The notes below the pieces were generated by a model. The model did no database searches. It had not been told where the DNA came from and saw nothing but the letters and a program-made list of their open reading frames with translations. From an uncultured Treponema sp. (GTDB taxonomy: Bacteria > Spirochaetota > Spirochaetia > Treponematales > Treponemataceae): DNA of 41,769 bases. Location of the stretch: positions 1 to 41,769 of the forward strand of contig CAMVSS010000004.1 in assembly GCA_947170195.1 (NCBI GenBank). Reading direction: 5' to 3'. A program made the position numbers and the translations under genes. Each line of letters opens with the position of its first letter. The first letter of the stretch is position 1. Below, piece after piece: positions 28,336-36,975 of this stretch.

Positions 28336-30363
28336 TTATTCTCCGTCGCTGTTTTCAAAAAGTGCCTGAATCTCCGGCTTATGCTTTTTTCCCTGCACGT
28401 CAGTCGGGAGTTTTTCAAGATAACGCCATTTTTTCGGAAGAACTACATTCTCGAAGAACTGCAAGAGATAGTCGTGGAAGTGACGGTTAATCAGATATTT
28501 TTCCGTACCTTCAAACTTCTTTTTTCCTTCGGCATTCAAGACAATCGCCGCCGCAAGATACTGTCTTCGGTCTTGCATTGGAACGACCGAGCAGTCAAGG
28601 ACAAGTCCGCTCTGTAGCAGGCGGTTCTCGACTTCAGTAACGGAAATGCGCTTTTCTTCGATTTTGACGATTGAATCAGCGCGGCCTTTTAGAAGGAAAG
28701 TGCCATCTTCGTACATTTCGGCAAGATCGCCTGTCTTAAAACCGGCTGGATCTTTGATATACGGGGAAATAATCGTGAGGCAGCCGTCGTCCTTGTCGAG
28801 CCAGATTTTTGCGTTGTCGAACGGAGTCCAGATAAGGCCTTTTTTTGTCTGCTGGCGGTAAGCGATGCCGGAAGTTTCGGTTGAGCCGTACACTTCAAGC
28901 GGACAGAAGCCGAAAACGCGCTCCGTGTCTTTTGCAAGCTCCGGTGAGACAGCCCCACCCGACGTGAAAATCCACGGATTTTTGAGAGGAAGCTTTTTTT
29001 CGCCCATCTCGGCACAAGTTCTCTTTAAGAAAGCCGGAACTGCAATGATTATGTATGATTCGTCGTCCAGAGCCTCAAATTCCTCAGGAAATTCAATTCG
29101 CTTTCGGCGGAACGGAACGCCCGCAGCAAACGGAAGCGAAATCGTGAACAAAAAGCCGTAGATGTGGTGCTGGGAATTGACCGCGCACAGCTTTCGTGAG
29201 GCAAATTCATCGTACCATTTTGAAAGAATAAAAGCGTTGTCCAGCTCAAACTCGGTCATTCGCTGATGAACGGCTTTCGGATGGCCTGTCGAGCCTGATG
29301 TATACAGGATGATTTTTGTCTCGTCGGAAACAATCTGCGGAGTCTCCATTTTTTCGCTCTCGCCAGGCTCAGCTTCGTCTTCGAGCACTTTCGGAATAAA
29401 GAAAGCGTCTTCGATCTTTTTGCCCTCGACTTCGGTCTGGTCTGTCAGGAAGAGAGTTGTGGTTCCTGCTCCAGTTTTCATTTCCTCAATAAACTTAGGG
29501 CTGATGTTTGCGGTGAGCAGGACTTCTTTTTTGCACTGCAAGAGCGCGACGAATGTGCACAAAAAGTGCCAGTAATCTTCACAATGGAGAATCCACTTTT
29601 CGCAATCGCCGTGGCTTTTGATAAAGCGGCGCATTTTCGCGCTTTCGGTAAGGAAATCGCTCCATGTAAGGTATTTTTTATCGCTCCATTTATGCTCGTA
29701 GCACATGATTTTATCGAGCGGCCATGATTTTGAATCGAATTTTGTGATGTAAGCTAATTTCGGCATTTTTGAATTTACAACCTTCCTTACGATAAACTCC
29801 ACGGAAAAAAGAACGCTCATAAGGGCGTAGGAAATTCCGCCGTTGTAGATTGACCATATTTTATCACTTTTCCAAAAAACTGTGTATAAAGCCGCGCTGC
29901 CATTCAGCACAAAAAAAACACACCATATCAGGGTAACCCCGAAGCAATAGCGTTCGACCCTGCGGGCTATGTGCGACTTCGAAAGGTTTTTGTCGGTAAG
30001 ATTTGCAAGACGGAAGCAGAGGTTCGGCGGAAAGAGCAAGGTCGAGCCAAACGTAAAGAGAAAGATCAGGTTCATCAGGACCGGATACAGCTTGATAAAG
30101 AAGATTTTGCCCGTGGCGAGACAGACGAGGGCCGCAAAAAGCATCAGTGCCGCGCTGACCAAAAGCCTAATGTTTTTTTTGAGCCGCGAAGAAAGGGAAT
30201 CCGAGCCGCCACCGGTAGCAACAAGAACATACACCAGCGCAATAAAAACGATGAACAGAGAGAAGACTTTTATCGGCACGTTAAAAATCACCAGGCAAGT
30301 GAACACCGCAACCGGATAGACGACAGAAAGTATAATAAAAAACAATTTAGAAAAAATGCTCAT
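28336..30363 (-). CDS. Fusion of an N-terminal membrane domain (COG4648-like) and an AMP-dependent acyl synthetase (ApeG/ApeH-like)
   Basis: N-terminal ~215 aa with several TM helices; then ILYTSGSTGHPKAVHQRM...EVYGSTETSGIAYRQ...FKTGDLAEMYEDGTFLLKGRADSIVKIEEKRI. Confidence 0.85.
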   Translation of the reverse strand: MSIFSKLFFIILSVVYPVAVFTCLVIFNVPIKVFSLFIVFIALVYVLVATGGGSDSLSSRLKKNIRLLVSAALMLFAALVCLATGKIFFIKLYPVLMNLIFLFTFGSTLLFPPNLCFRLANLTDKNLSKSHIARRVERYCFGVTLIWCVFFVLNGSAALYTVFWKSDKIWSIYNGGISYALMSVLFSVEFIVRKVVNSKMPKLAYITKFDSKSWPLDKIMCYEHKWSDKKYLTWSDFLTESAKMRRFIKSHGDCEKWILHCEDYWHFLCTFVALLQCKKEVLLTANISPKFIEEMKTGAGTTTLFLTDQTEVEGKKIEDAFFIPKVLEDEAEPGESEKMETPQIVSDETKIILYTSGSTGHPKAVHQRMTEFELDNAFILSKWYDEFASRKLCAVNSQHHIYGFLFTISLPFAAGVPFRRKRIEFPEEFEALDDESYIIIAVPAFLKRTCAEMGEKKLPLKNPWIFTSGGAVSPELAKDTERVFGFCPLEVYGSTETSGIAYRQQTKKGLIWTPFDNAKIWLDKDDGCLTIISPYIKDPAGFKTGDLAEMYEDGTFLLKGRADSIVKIEEKRISVTEVENRLLQSGLVLDCSVVPMQDRRQYLAAAIVLNAEGKKKFEGTEKYLINRHFHDYLLQFFENVVLPKKWRYLEKLPTDVQGKKHKPEIQALFENSDGE

Positions 30364-30535
30364 TTTCCCCTCTTAAAATCTCCAAAATCTTTAATTTTTA
30401 GAGACTTTTTAAAAAAAATGCTCGGAATTCCGAAAATATTTTAAACTTTTTTAGTCAAAATAATCAAATAGTGTTACACTGCAAATATCGAATTTCAGAA
30501 AGTTTTGGAGAGAATTTTTTATTTAGGAGGACTTC

Positions 30536-30670
30536 ATGGACGGATGTCTGACTATTGAAAACATTTCTGACGCTGAATTTGATCAGCTCAAGGATGAGGG
30601 CTGGGTTCTTATATCAGTTGATAACTTTTACGATGATAAAAACTTTGTTTTTAAGTTTAGGAAAAACTAA
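30536..30670 (+). CDS. Small 44-aa protein of unknown function
   Basis: ATG 9 nt after a consensus AGGAGG; MDGCLTIENISDAEFDQLKDEGWVLISVDNFYDDKNFVFKFRKN*; followed by a strong terminator. Confidence 0.6.
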   Translation: MDGCLTIENISDAEFDQLKDEGWVLISVDNFYDDKNFVFKFRKN

Positions 30671-30679
30671 AAACAAAAA

Positions 30680-30716
30680 AACGGTTGATTGCCTTTTGGA
30701 ATCAACCGTTTTTATT
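30680..30716. terminator. Bidirectional Rho-independent terminator
   Basis: AACGGTTGATT (30680-30690) / AATCAACCGTT (30700-30710), A-rich and T-rich flanks. Confidence 0.85.
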
Positions 30717-30732
30717 TTTAAACCAGCCCTGC

Positions 30733-30975
30733 TTATTTTGTAAGCGGCTCCAAAATGTCGATTACGTCCTGAACAGTCTTTACTGATTTGAAAGCATCTG
30801 GCTCAACCTTGTCTTTCAGCATCGGCTTCATTTTTACGATCATTTCCACAGAATCGATGGAATCCAAATCAAGGTCGTCGGCGATCAAAGCATCTGGTGT
30901 GATCAAATCTTCTTCGATGTCAAAATCGTTAATCAAAATCGCCTTGACTTTTGCATAAAGTTCGTCTTTTGTCAT
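30733..30975 (-). CDS. Acyl carrier protein (ApeF-like)
   Basis: LIADDLDLDSIDSVEMIVKMK phosphopantetheine motif; start at MTKDELY. Confidence 0.9.
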   Translation of the reverse strand: MTKDELYAKVKAILINDFDIEEDLITPDALIADDLDLDSIDSVEMIVKMKPMLKDKVEPDAFKSVKTVQDVIDILEPLTK

Positions 30976-31001
30976 AGTAGTTAAAATCAACTCCAAATAA
31001 A

Positions 31002-31268
31002 TTAGTTTGCTTTTGCTCGCTCTGCGGAAATATATTCTGCGAGGGCATTTATTGAAGCAAAATGTTCACGCGTATCTGCATTCTCTGCATTGAATTTTAC
31101 GCCGAACTTTTTCTTGAGGGCAACGCCAAGCTCCAGCGCATCGATGGAATCAAGTCCGAGCCCGGTTCCGAACAATGGCTCTGAGTCAACGATGTTCTCT
31201 GGTTTTATGTCTTCAAGCTCAAGTGAAGAAATAATACATTCTTTGATCTGTTGTTTAAGTTCGTCCAT
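31002..31268 (-). CDS. Acyl carrier protein (ApeE-like)
   Basis: LFGTGLGLDSIDALELGVALKKKFG; SD AGGAAAGAG. Confidence 0.9.
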   Translation of the reverse strand: MDELKQQIKECIISSLELEDIKPENIVDSEPLFGTGLGLDSIDALELGVALKKKFGVKFNAENADTREHFASINALAEYISAERAKAN

Positions 31269-31440
31269 TTCTCTTTCCTATAAAAATGATAAAGTCTCAA
31301 AAATCAGACGAGTTTTGAAACTGTCTCTAATATATTGGAATTATAGTTGTTTAGTTTTTTGTACGCAATAGTCCAAGTCCGATTTGCAATGACAGAAAAA
31401 TCTAATAGGTACCTCGAAAAACATCAGTTTTTAGAATTGC

Positions 31441-32274
31441 CTAATATCGGTACTGGGCGTTTGCATCGTCCGAAAGAATTTCGCGGATTTTCTGGGTCAT
31501 TCTTTTTGCAGCTATAGCTTCCGGCAAATCTTTGAATTCTTCCGGCAGAACGGGATCTTTTATCTGAAGGTCAAACACATATCTCCCTTTTGTCGCAAAT
31601 TCCAGGACTTTGTCGCCTTTTCGCAATCCTTTTTTGCAATTTCCGCCGATATAGACCGGAATTATCGGACAGCCGGTCGCAAGAGCAACTCTGGCAGCTC
31701 CTTTTTTGTAGCGGTTCTGACCATAAAGCGTGCTTCGAGTTCCCTCAGGGAACATTACGATTGTATTTCCTCTGGCGAGATCCTCTTTTGCCCGCTCAAG
31801 GAGGACTTCGTAAGGCAGGGAATTCGGCATGTACAGCTCATTTATGACCGCATGCATGATGTTTTTCTTTGAGAGGGCTGCCTTGGCGATTATCGACGTG
31901 TGCGGAAATCTTGATATCATCACCGGTGAATCAAGATAAGCCGGATGGTTTGCGACTATAATCGCCGATTTCAGATTTTTCAGATAATTCTTTTTATTAA
32001 CCTTGATTTTTGATACACCCAGCACGTACAGGATTCCCATAAATCCATTGAAGAGCACATAGACCAAATATCGTGTGTGGTATCTGAACTCTTTTTTGTC
32101 ATGGTAAAGAAGCTTAAAAATCGGGAAGCAGACTATCGTAAGCAGGATTGTTCCGATTCCGAACAAGAGAAGAGCAATCAATTTTCCGATTATGTGCAGC
32201 ACGTACATCGGATAGTTGCTGATTTTTTCGTCCGGATAGGTCGGTTTTAAAGTTTCTTCGGGATTGTTTTCCAT
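31441..32274 (-). CDS. 1-acyl-glycerol-3-phosphate acyltransferase-like (ApeD-like)
   Basis: VANHPAYLDSPVM (HX4D) and MFPEGTRST. Confidence 0.9.
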   Translation of the reverse strand: MENNPEETLKPTYPDEKISNYPMYVLHIIGKLIALLLFGIGTILLTIVCFPIFKLLYHDKKEFRYHTRYLVYVLFNGFMGILYVLGVSKIKVNKKNYLKNLKSAIIVANHPAYLDSPVMISRFPHTSIIAKAALSKKNIMHAVINELYMPNSLPYEVLLERAKEDLARGNTIVMFPEGTRSTLYGQNRYKKGAARVALATGCPIIPVYIGGNCKKGLRKGDKVLEFATKGRYVFDLQIKDPVLPEEFKDLPEAIAAKRMTQKIREILSDDANAQYRY

Positions 32275-32900
32275 TAAGCAGTCCTTCTAATAATTTTCTG
32301 CAGAAAGGAGAGGAATTTCTGCGGAGATGCAAAGATTTCATTTTTTGGATTCAGCTCGACTTCCGTGGAACCGGAGTCAGGCTCCGAGGAAAGCACGCAG
32401 GCGAAAGCGAGCGGAGTTTCGTCCGTGTAGCCATCGCAAGACTTGTATTCCTCAGGGATTTTTTCGTCGGCGTAGGCAAAAATCACTTTTTTTTCTGAGC
32501 CGGACATGACGGAGCTTGCGGCTGAGACAAAAGCGGAATAAAAATCATTTTGTCCGGGATAGATTGCCGTGTAACCGGATTTCATTCCAAGGGCGATTGT
32601 CGTGGCTGCAGGCGGCGTGTTGAACACCGAAAGCGAGAAAGGAGCCGGCATAACATCCGCATCCTCCACCAGCCCCTTGTTTATTTTGAGCTGGCGCGCA
32701 ATTTCGCCCCGAAACGATGCGAAAACGAGCTTGAGATTTTTTACGTCGTCGCCAAGGCTGTGCACTGACTCGATGGTCATGCGCGTAATCTGCGAAAGGC
32801 GGCGACGGAACAGAGCGTCCACATACTCAAGCTTGGGCTGCTCCGCCGGATTTTCCTGAGAAGGCTGATATGATGCAAGTTTTGTTACGTATACTTTCAT
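32274..32900 (-). CDS. Beta-ketoacyl-synthase N-terminal-like protein (ApeC / chain-length-factor-like)
   Basis: 208 aa; PAPFSLSVFNTPPAATTIALGMKSGYTAIYPGQNDFYSAFVSAASSVMSG. Confidence 0.78.
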   Translation of the reverse strand: MKVYVTKLASYQPSQENPAEQPKLEYVDALFRRRLSQITRMTIESVHSLGDDVKNLKLVFASFRGEIARQLKINKGLVEDADVMPAPFSLSVFNTPPAATTIALGMKSGYTAIYPGQNDFYSAFVSAASSVMSGSEKKVIFAYADEKIPEEYKSCDGYTDETPLAFACVLSSEPDSGSTEVELNPKNEIFASPQKFLSFLQKIIRRTA

Positions 32901-32979
32901 GTTTTTATAATTTTCTCACAGGGAACACAGAGATTTATAAAACAAATTCTCTGTGAGCTCCAAAACTCTGCGAGGGATT

Positions 32980-34101
32980 TTATTTCTTCCTAAAATTGAG
33001 TATCGAATAGAAATTGCTGCCGAGGTTGTGATGCGCGGTAACCAGTTTGAAACCCGCTTTTTCGATCGCTTCGACCAGCTCGCCGTAACGGTACATCTTG
33101 CTGTTTCCGTTCGCGATGCACGTAAAGTAAAGGCTCGTAGCTTGCAGGGCGTAGCTTTCCCCCTCGAATTTCTGCATGTCCCAGAGCGGTTCCATTACGA
33201 AGATGTCGCAGTTTTCGTCAACTGAGTTGTAGATTTTCGTAAGGATTTTCGTAATCTGATGCAGGCTGAAACAGTCAAGGAACTGGCTCATCCATACGGC
33301 GTTTGCTCCCGCAGGAAGTTTTGTCTCCACATCGAGGACGTTTCCGCTCACAAAGCTGACGCGTCCCTCAAATCCTGCGTCCTTTACGTTTTTTTCTGCA
33401 ACGGCAGTCTGTCCAGGCAGGTCGATGATCGTGACATGAACATCCGGGTCGTATTTACAAGAAGTGATAGCCCATTTTGCGGTGTTTCCGCCGATATCGA
33501 AAAGATTTTTCGGCTTGTTCTTGTAAACGATTGGAAGAGCTTCCGGGAAGGCGACATCCGAGTAGAAATGGTCGAATTCAAACCATGATTTTTTCTCTCG
33601 GTCAGGAAGCGTCGAAAGAGCCTCGTAAACGGTTGTCCACTGGTCTCCAAAAACTTTCAGACCTTCCGGTTTTCCATTTTTGATCGAATCAATGAGATTG
33701 AACGCGCCTTTATAGCAGATATCGTTCGTAAAATTGAAATTTACGCGGGTGCAATCATCCTCAAGCAAAAACCAGCCGATTTTTCCGAGCACGAGCTTGC
33801 CAAGGCCGGAAAGACCGTCAGCTTCCTCATCGGAAGTGGAATTGATTTTGATTACGCCCATGCCGAGCGCCATTTCCGCAAGAACGCCGACGCCATATTC
33901 TGATATGCCGGAATCAGCGGAAAGTTCTTTTATAGTAATGCCATCATCTCCGGCATCTGAAATCTTCTTTAAGAGACCAAGCTCAATAACCGCGCGGATT
34001 GCCTGAAAAGTCATAGGCGAAAATGCAATTTTCTGTGCCTCGATTTTTGCATCAAAAGCACGAATTCTGTCTTCGTAGTACGATTTGTTTTCCATTTTCA
34101 T
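32980..34101 (-). CDS. SAM-dependent methyltransferase (ApeB / O-methyltransferase-like)
   Basis: N-terminal dimerisation-type domain; LFDIGGNTAKWAITSCKYDPDVHVTIIDLPGQTAVAEKNV. Confidence 0.88.
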   Translation of the reverse strand: MKMENKSYYEDRIRAFDAKIEAQKIAFSPMTFQAIRAVIELGLLKKISDAGDDGITIKELSADSGISEYGVGVLAEMALGMGVIKINSTSDEEADGLSGLGKLVLGKIGWFLLEDDCTRVNFNFTNDICYKGAFNLIDSIKNGKPEGLKVFGDQWTTVYEALSTLPDREKKSWFEFDHFYSDVAFPEALPIVYKNKPKNLFDIGGNTAKWAITSCKYDPDVHVTIIDLPGQTAVAEKNVKDAGFEGRVSFVSGNVLDVETKLPAGANAVWMSQFLDCFSLHQITKILTKIYNSVDENCDIFVMEPLWDMQKFEGESYALQATSLYFTCIANGNSKMYRYGELVEAIEKAGFKLVTAHHNLGSNFYSILNFRKK

Positions 34102-34108
34102 ATTAAAA

Positions 34109-34137
34109 AGTATAGAAGAATAAAGACTAAAAGTCCA
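34109..34137 (-). promoter_or_regulatory. Candidate promoter for the methyltransferase gene
   Basis: -35 TGGACT (34132-34137), 17-nt spacer, -10 TATACT (34109-34114), 7 nt before ATG. Confidence 0.5.
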
Positions 34138-34158
34138 TGTTTGTGATAAACTGAAAAT

Positions 34159-35079
34159 ATGTTAAATGGTCGTCATCTTATAAAACCAAATGATTTGTCA
34201 GTATCAGAAATTGATGAAATCTGTTCATTGGCAGAGCAAATTATTGTTGATCCTTCTTCTTTTAATGATGTGTGTCGCGGGAAAATTCTTGCGACACTTT
34301 TTTTTGAGCCAAGCACAAGAACGAGGCTCTCTTTTGAAGCTGCGATGCTTCATTTGGGCGGTGCAGTCGAGGGATTTTCCGACGCGGCGAATTCTTCGAC
34401 TGCAAAGGGCGAGTCTCTTGCCGATACGATCCGCACGGTTTCCTCTTACGTTGACGTAATAGCGATGCGAAACCCAAAGGAAGGTGCCGCGCTCCTCGCA
34501 AGCCAGTATTCTTCGTGCCCGATCATCAATGCTGGAGACGGAGGTCACTTTCACCCGACGCAGACGCTCACGGATTTGCTGACCATCCGCGCATTAAAAG
34601 GCGGTTTTGAAGGCCACACGATCGGTTTTTGCGGCGACTTGAAGTTCGGACGGACAGTCCACTCCCTCGCCGAAGCAATGAGCCGCTACCCTAAAAACCG
34701 CTACGTCTTCATCAGCCCGAACGAGCTGCAGGTTCCGGAATACGTAACGCAGGAATTGGACGAGGCAGGAATCGAATACACGACTGACGAGCGGCTCGAA
34801 AGCGTAATCGGTGACCTGGACATTCTCTACATGACCCGCGTCCAGAAAGAGCGATTCTTCAACGAGCAGGATTATCTCCGCCTGAAGGACAGCTACATCC
34901 TCGACAACCAGAAAATGACTCTCGCAAAAAAGAACATGATAGTACTTCACCCTCTTCCGCGCGTAAATGAAATCGCCCCGGAAGTTGACGACGACCCGCG
35001 CGCAGCGTATTTCAAACAGGTCAAATACGGAATGTATGTCCGAATGGCACTCATCGCAAAACTGACAGGAGTTTTATAA
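34159..35079 (+). CDS. pyrB: Aspartate carbamoyltransferase catalytic chain
   Basis: [48 protein letters not shown]. Confidence 0.96.
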   Translation: MLNGRHLIKPNDLSVSEIDEICSLAEQIIVDPSSFNDVCRGKILATLFFEPSTRTRLSFEAAMLHLGGAVEGFSDAANSSTAKGESLADTIRTVSSYVDVIAMRNPKEGAALLASQYSSCPIINAGDGGHFHPTQTLTDLLTIRALKGGFEGHTIGFCGDLKFGRTVHSLAEAMSRYPKNRYVFISPNELQVPEYVTQELDEAGIEYTTDERLESVIGDLDILYMTRVQKERFFNEQDYLRLKDSYILDNQKMTLAKKNMIVLHPLPRVNEIAPEVDDDPRAAYFKQVKYGMYVRMALIAKLTGVL

Positions 35080-35513
35080 TGCTTAATGTAGATACTATCA
35101 AAAACGGTCTTGTAATCGACCACATAAAAGCCGGTTTGGGGCCTCAGATTTTTCACTATCTGGGATTGGACGTAGCAAATTTCAGCTGCGCCCTGATCAT
35201 GAATGTGGCATCAAAAAAATCTGGCAAAAAAGACATCATCAAGATCGACAACATCATAAACATCGACTATTCGGTGCTCGGCTTCATCGATCCGAACATT
35301 TCCATCAATGTCATAAAGGATGAGCAGATAGTCCGAAAAATCAACATGTCCCTTCCGGAACGCGTTGAGAACGTCATCCACTGCAAAAATCCGCGCTGCA
35401 TCACCATGACGGAACATTACGTTCCTCAAGTGTTCAAGCTCGTAAACAAAGAAAAATCTCAGTACCGATGCGAATACTGCGACGCGCTTTACACAGCAGG
35501 TTCGATCGACTAA
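35079..35513 (+). CDS. pyrI: Aspartate carbamoyltransferase regulatory chain
   Basis: C-terminal zinc site CKNPRCIT...YRCEYCDALY; overlaps pyrB stop (TAATG). Confidence 0.93.
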   Translation: MLNVDTIKNGLVIDHIKAGLGPQIFHYLGLDVANFSCALIMNVASKKSGKKDIIKIDNIINIDYSVLGFIDPNISINVIKDEQIVRKINMSLPERVENVIHCKNPRCITMTEHYVPQVFKLVNKEKSQYRCEYCDALYTAGSID

Positions 35514-35547
35514 AAAACAAAAAATCAGCATAAGGAGAGGAGTTTCT

Positions 35548-36975
35548 ATGAAAACAATGGTTATTTACAATGCGGTTCTTGTTGACAGTAAGATAAGTCA
35601 TCCGGGCACTATTGTTGCGGTCAATGGAAAAATCCGGGCGGTTCTGCTCGGACACTGCAAGACAGCAAAGGAAGCCCTCAAGACAGCTTCTGCCGTTCTC
35701 TCGGAATCCGAATTGAATCAGAAGCCGGAATTTCTGGACGCAAACGGATTGACGCTCATGCCATCTTTCATAGACATGCACGCTCACTTCCGCTATCCGG
35801 GACAAACCGAAAAAGAAGATTTGGATTCGGGGCTTCGGGCAGCGGCGGCAGGCGGATTCGGAACTCTGGTTCTCATGCCGAACACAAAGCCGGTCATCTC
35901 GGACAAGGAAAGCGCAAAAAAAGTCATGGCAGAGGCAAACGAAAAACATCTTGCCCGCATTTTCCAGACGATAAGCATCACGAAAAATTTTGAGGGAAGC
36001 GACACGTCGGAGCTGGAAAAACTGACGGCGAAGGAATTTCCGGTTGTTTCTGAGGACGGACGCGACGTCGGCTCAGCATCGGTGATGCTCGACGGAATGG
36101 GAAAGGCTGGCGAACGAAACATAATCGTAAGCTGCCACTGTGAAGATTTGTCGCTCGCCGCGGATGCAAAACCTTACAGACAGCGCGCCCTCGATTTTAT
36201 GAAAAAATACAATATTCCCGCTGGCAAAGTAAACGCGAAAACTCCCGACGTTCCTAATTCGGTAAATTTCGAGATAGACGGAAACCTTACGACGGCAAAC
36301 AACCTTCTCGCCCTCGCCGAGGACACTGCAACCATGCGCAACATCGAGATAGCGAAACTCGCGGGCTGCCACGTGCACATATGCCACTGCTCGACAAAAA
36401 ACAGCATGGACGCCGTGCGCCGTGCAAAGGCCGCTATCAGGGCAAAAGAGACTCCGCAAAGCTTTGACTGCACCGTGGAAGTCACGCCGCACCACCTCGG
36501 GCTGGTCGGAACAGACGCACCGAACATCCGCGCGCTCGTAAATCCTCCGCTCCGCAGCGAGGATGACCGCCGCGCAATCATAGAAGCCCTCCGCGACGGA
36601 ACCGTGGACTGCATTGCGACCGACCACGCGCCGCACACACAGGAAGACAAAGCGGCGGGAAGCCCGGGATTCACAGGGCTGGAAACAGCCTTCGCCGTCT
36701 GCAACACCGTGCTCTGCAAAAAAGAAGATTTTTCTCTGAGCAAACTCTCCGAGCTGATGAGCGACAATCCTGCGAAACTTCTGAAAATCGAAAGCGGAAA
36801 ATTCGAAGAGAATTACGATGCCAATTTCGTTCTTGTAAATCCTGATGAGGAATGGACTGTAAAACCGGCGAAATTCTTCAGCAAGGGAAAATCGACTCCG
36901 CTTGAGGACAAAAAACTTATAGGCAAGGTTCATGCCACAATCTTCAACGGGGAAGTGGTCTATGGCAAATTCTAA
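35548..36975 (+). CDS. pyrC: Dihydroorotase
   Basis: PSFIDMHAHFRYPGQTEKEDLDSGLRAAAAGGFGTLVLMPNTKP; CIATDHAPHTQEDK. Confidence 0.92.
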   Translation: MKTMVIYNAVLVDSKISHPGTIVAVNGKIRAVLLGHCKTAKEALKTASAVLSESELNQKPEFLDANGLTLMPSFIDMHAHFRYPGQTEKEDLDSGLRAAAAGGFGTLVLMPNTKPVISDKESAKKVMAEANEKHLARIFQTISITKNFEGSDTSELEKLTAKEFPVVSEDGRDVGSASVMLDGMGKAGERNIIVSCHCEDLSLAADAKPYRQRALDFMKKYNIPAGKVNAKTPDVPNSVNFEIDGNLTTANNLLALAEDTATMRNIEIAKLAGCHVHICHCSTKNSMDAVRRAKAAIRAKETPQSFDCTVEVTPHHLGLVGTDAPNIRALVNPPLRSEDDRRAIIEALRDGTVDCIATDHAPHTQEDKAAGSPGFTGLETAFAVCNTVLCKKEDFSLSKLSELMSDNPAKLLKIESGKFEENYDANFVLVNPDEEWTVKPAKFFSKGKSTPLEDKKLIGKVHATIFNGEVVYGKF

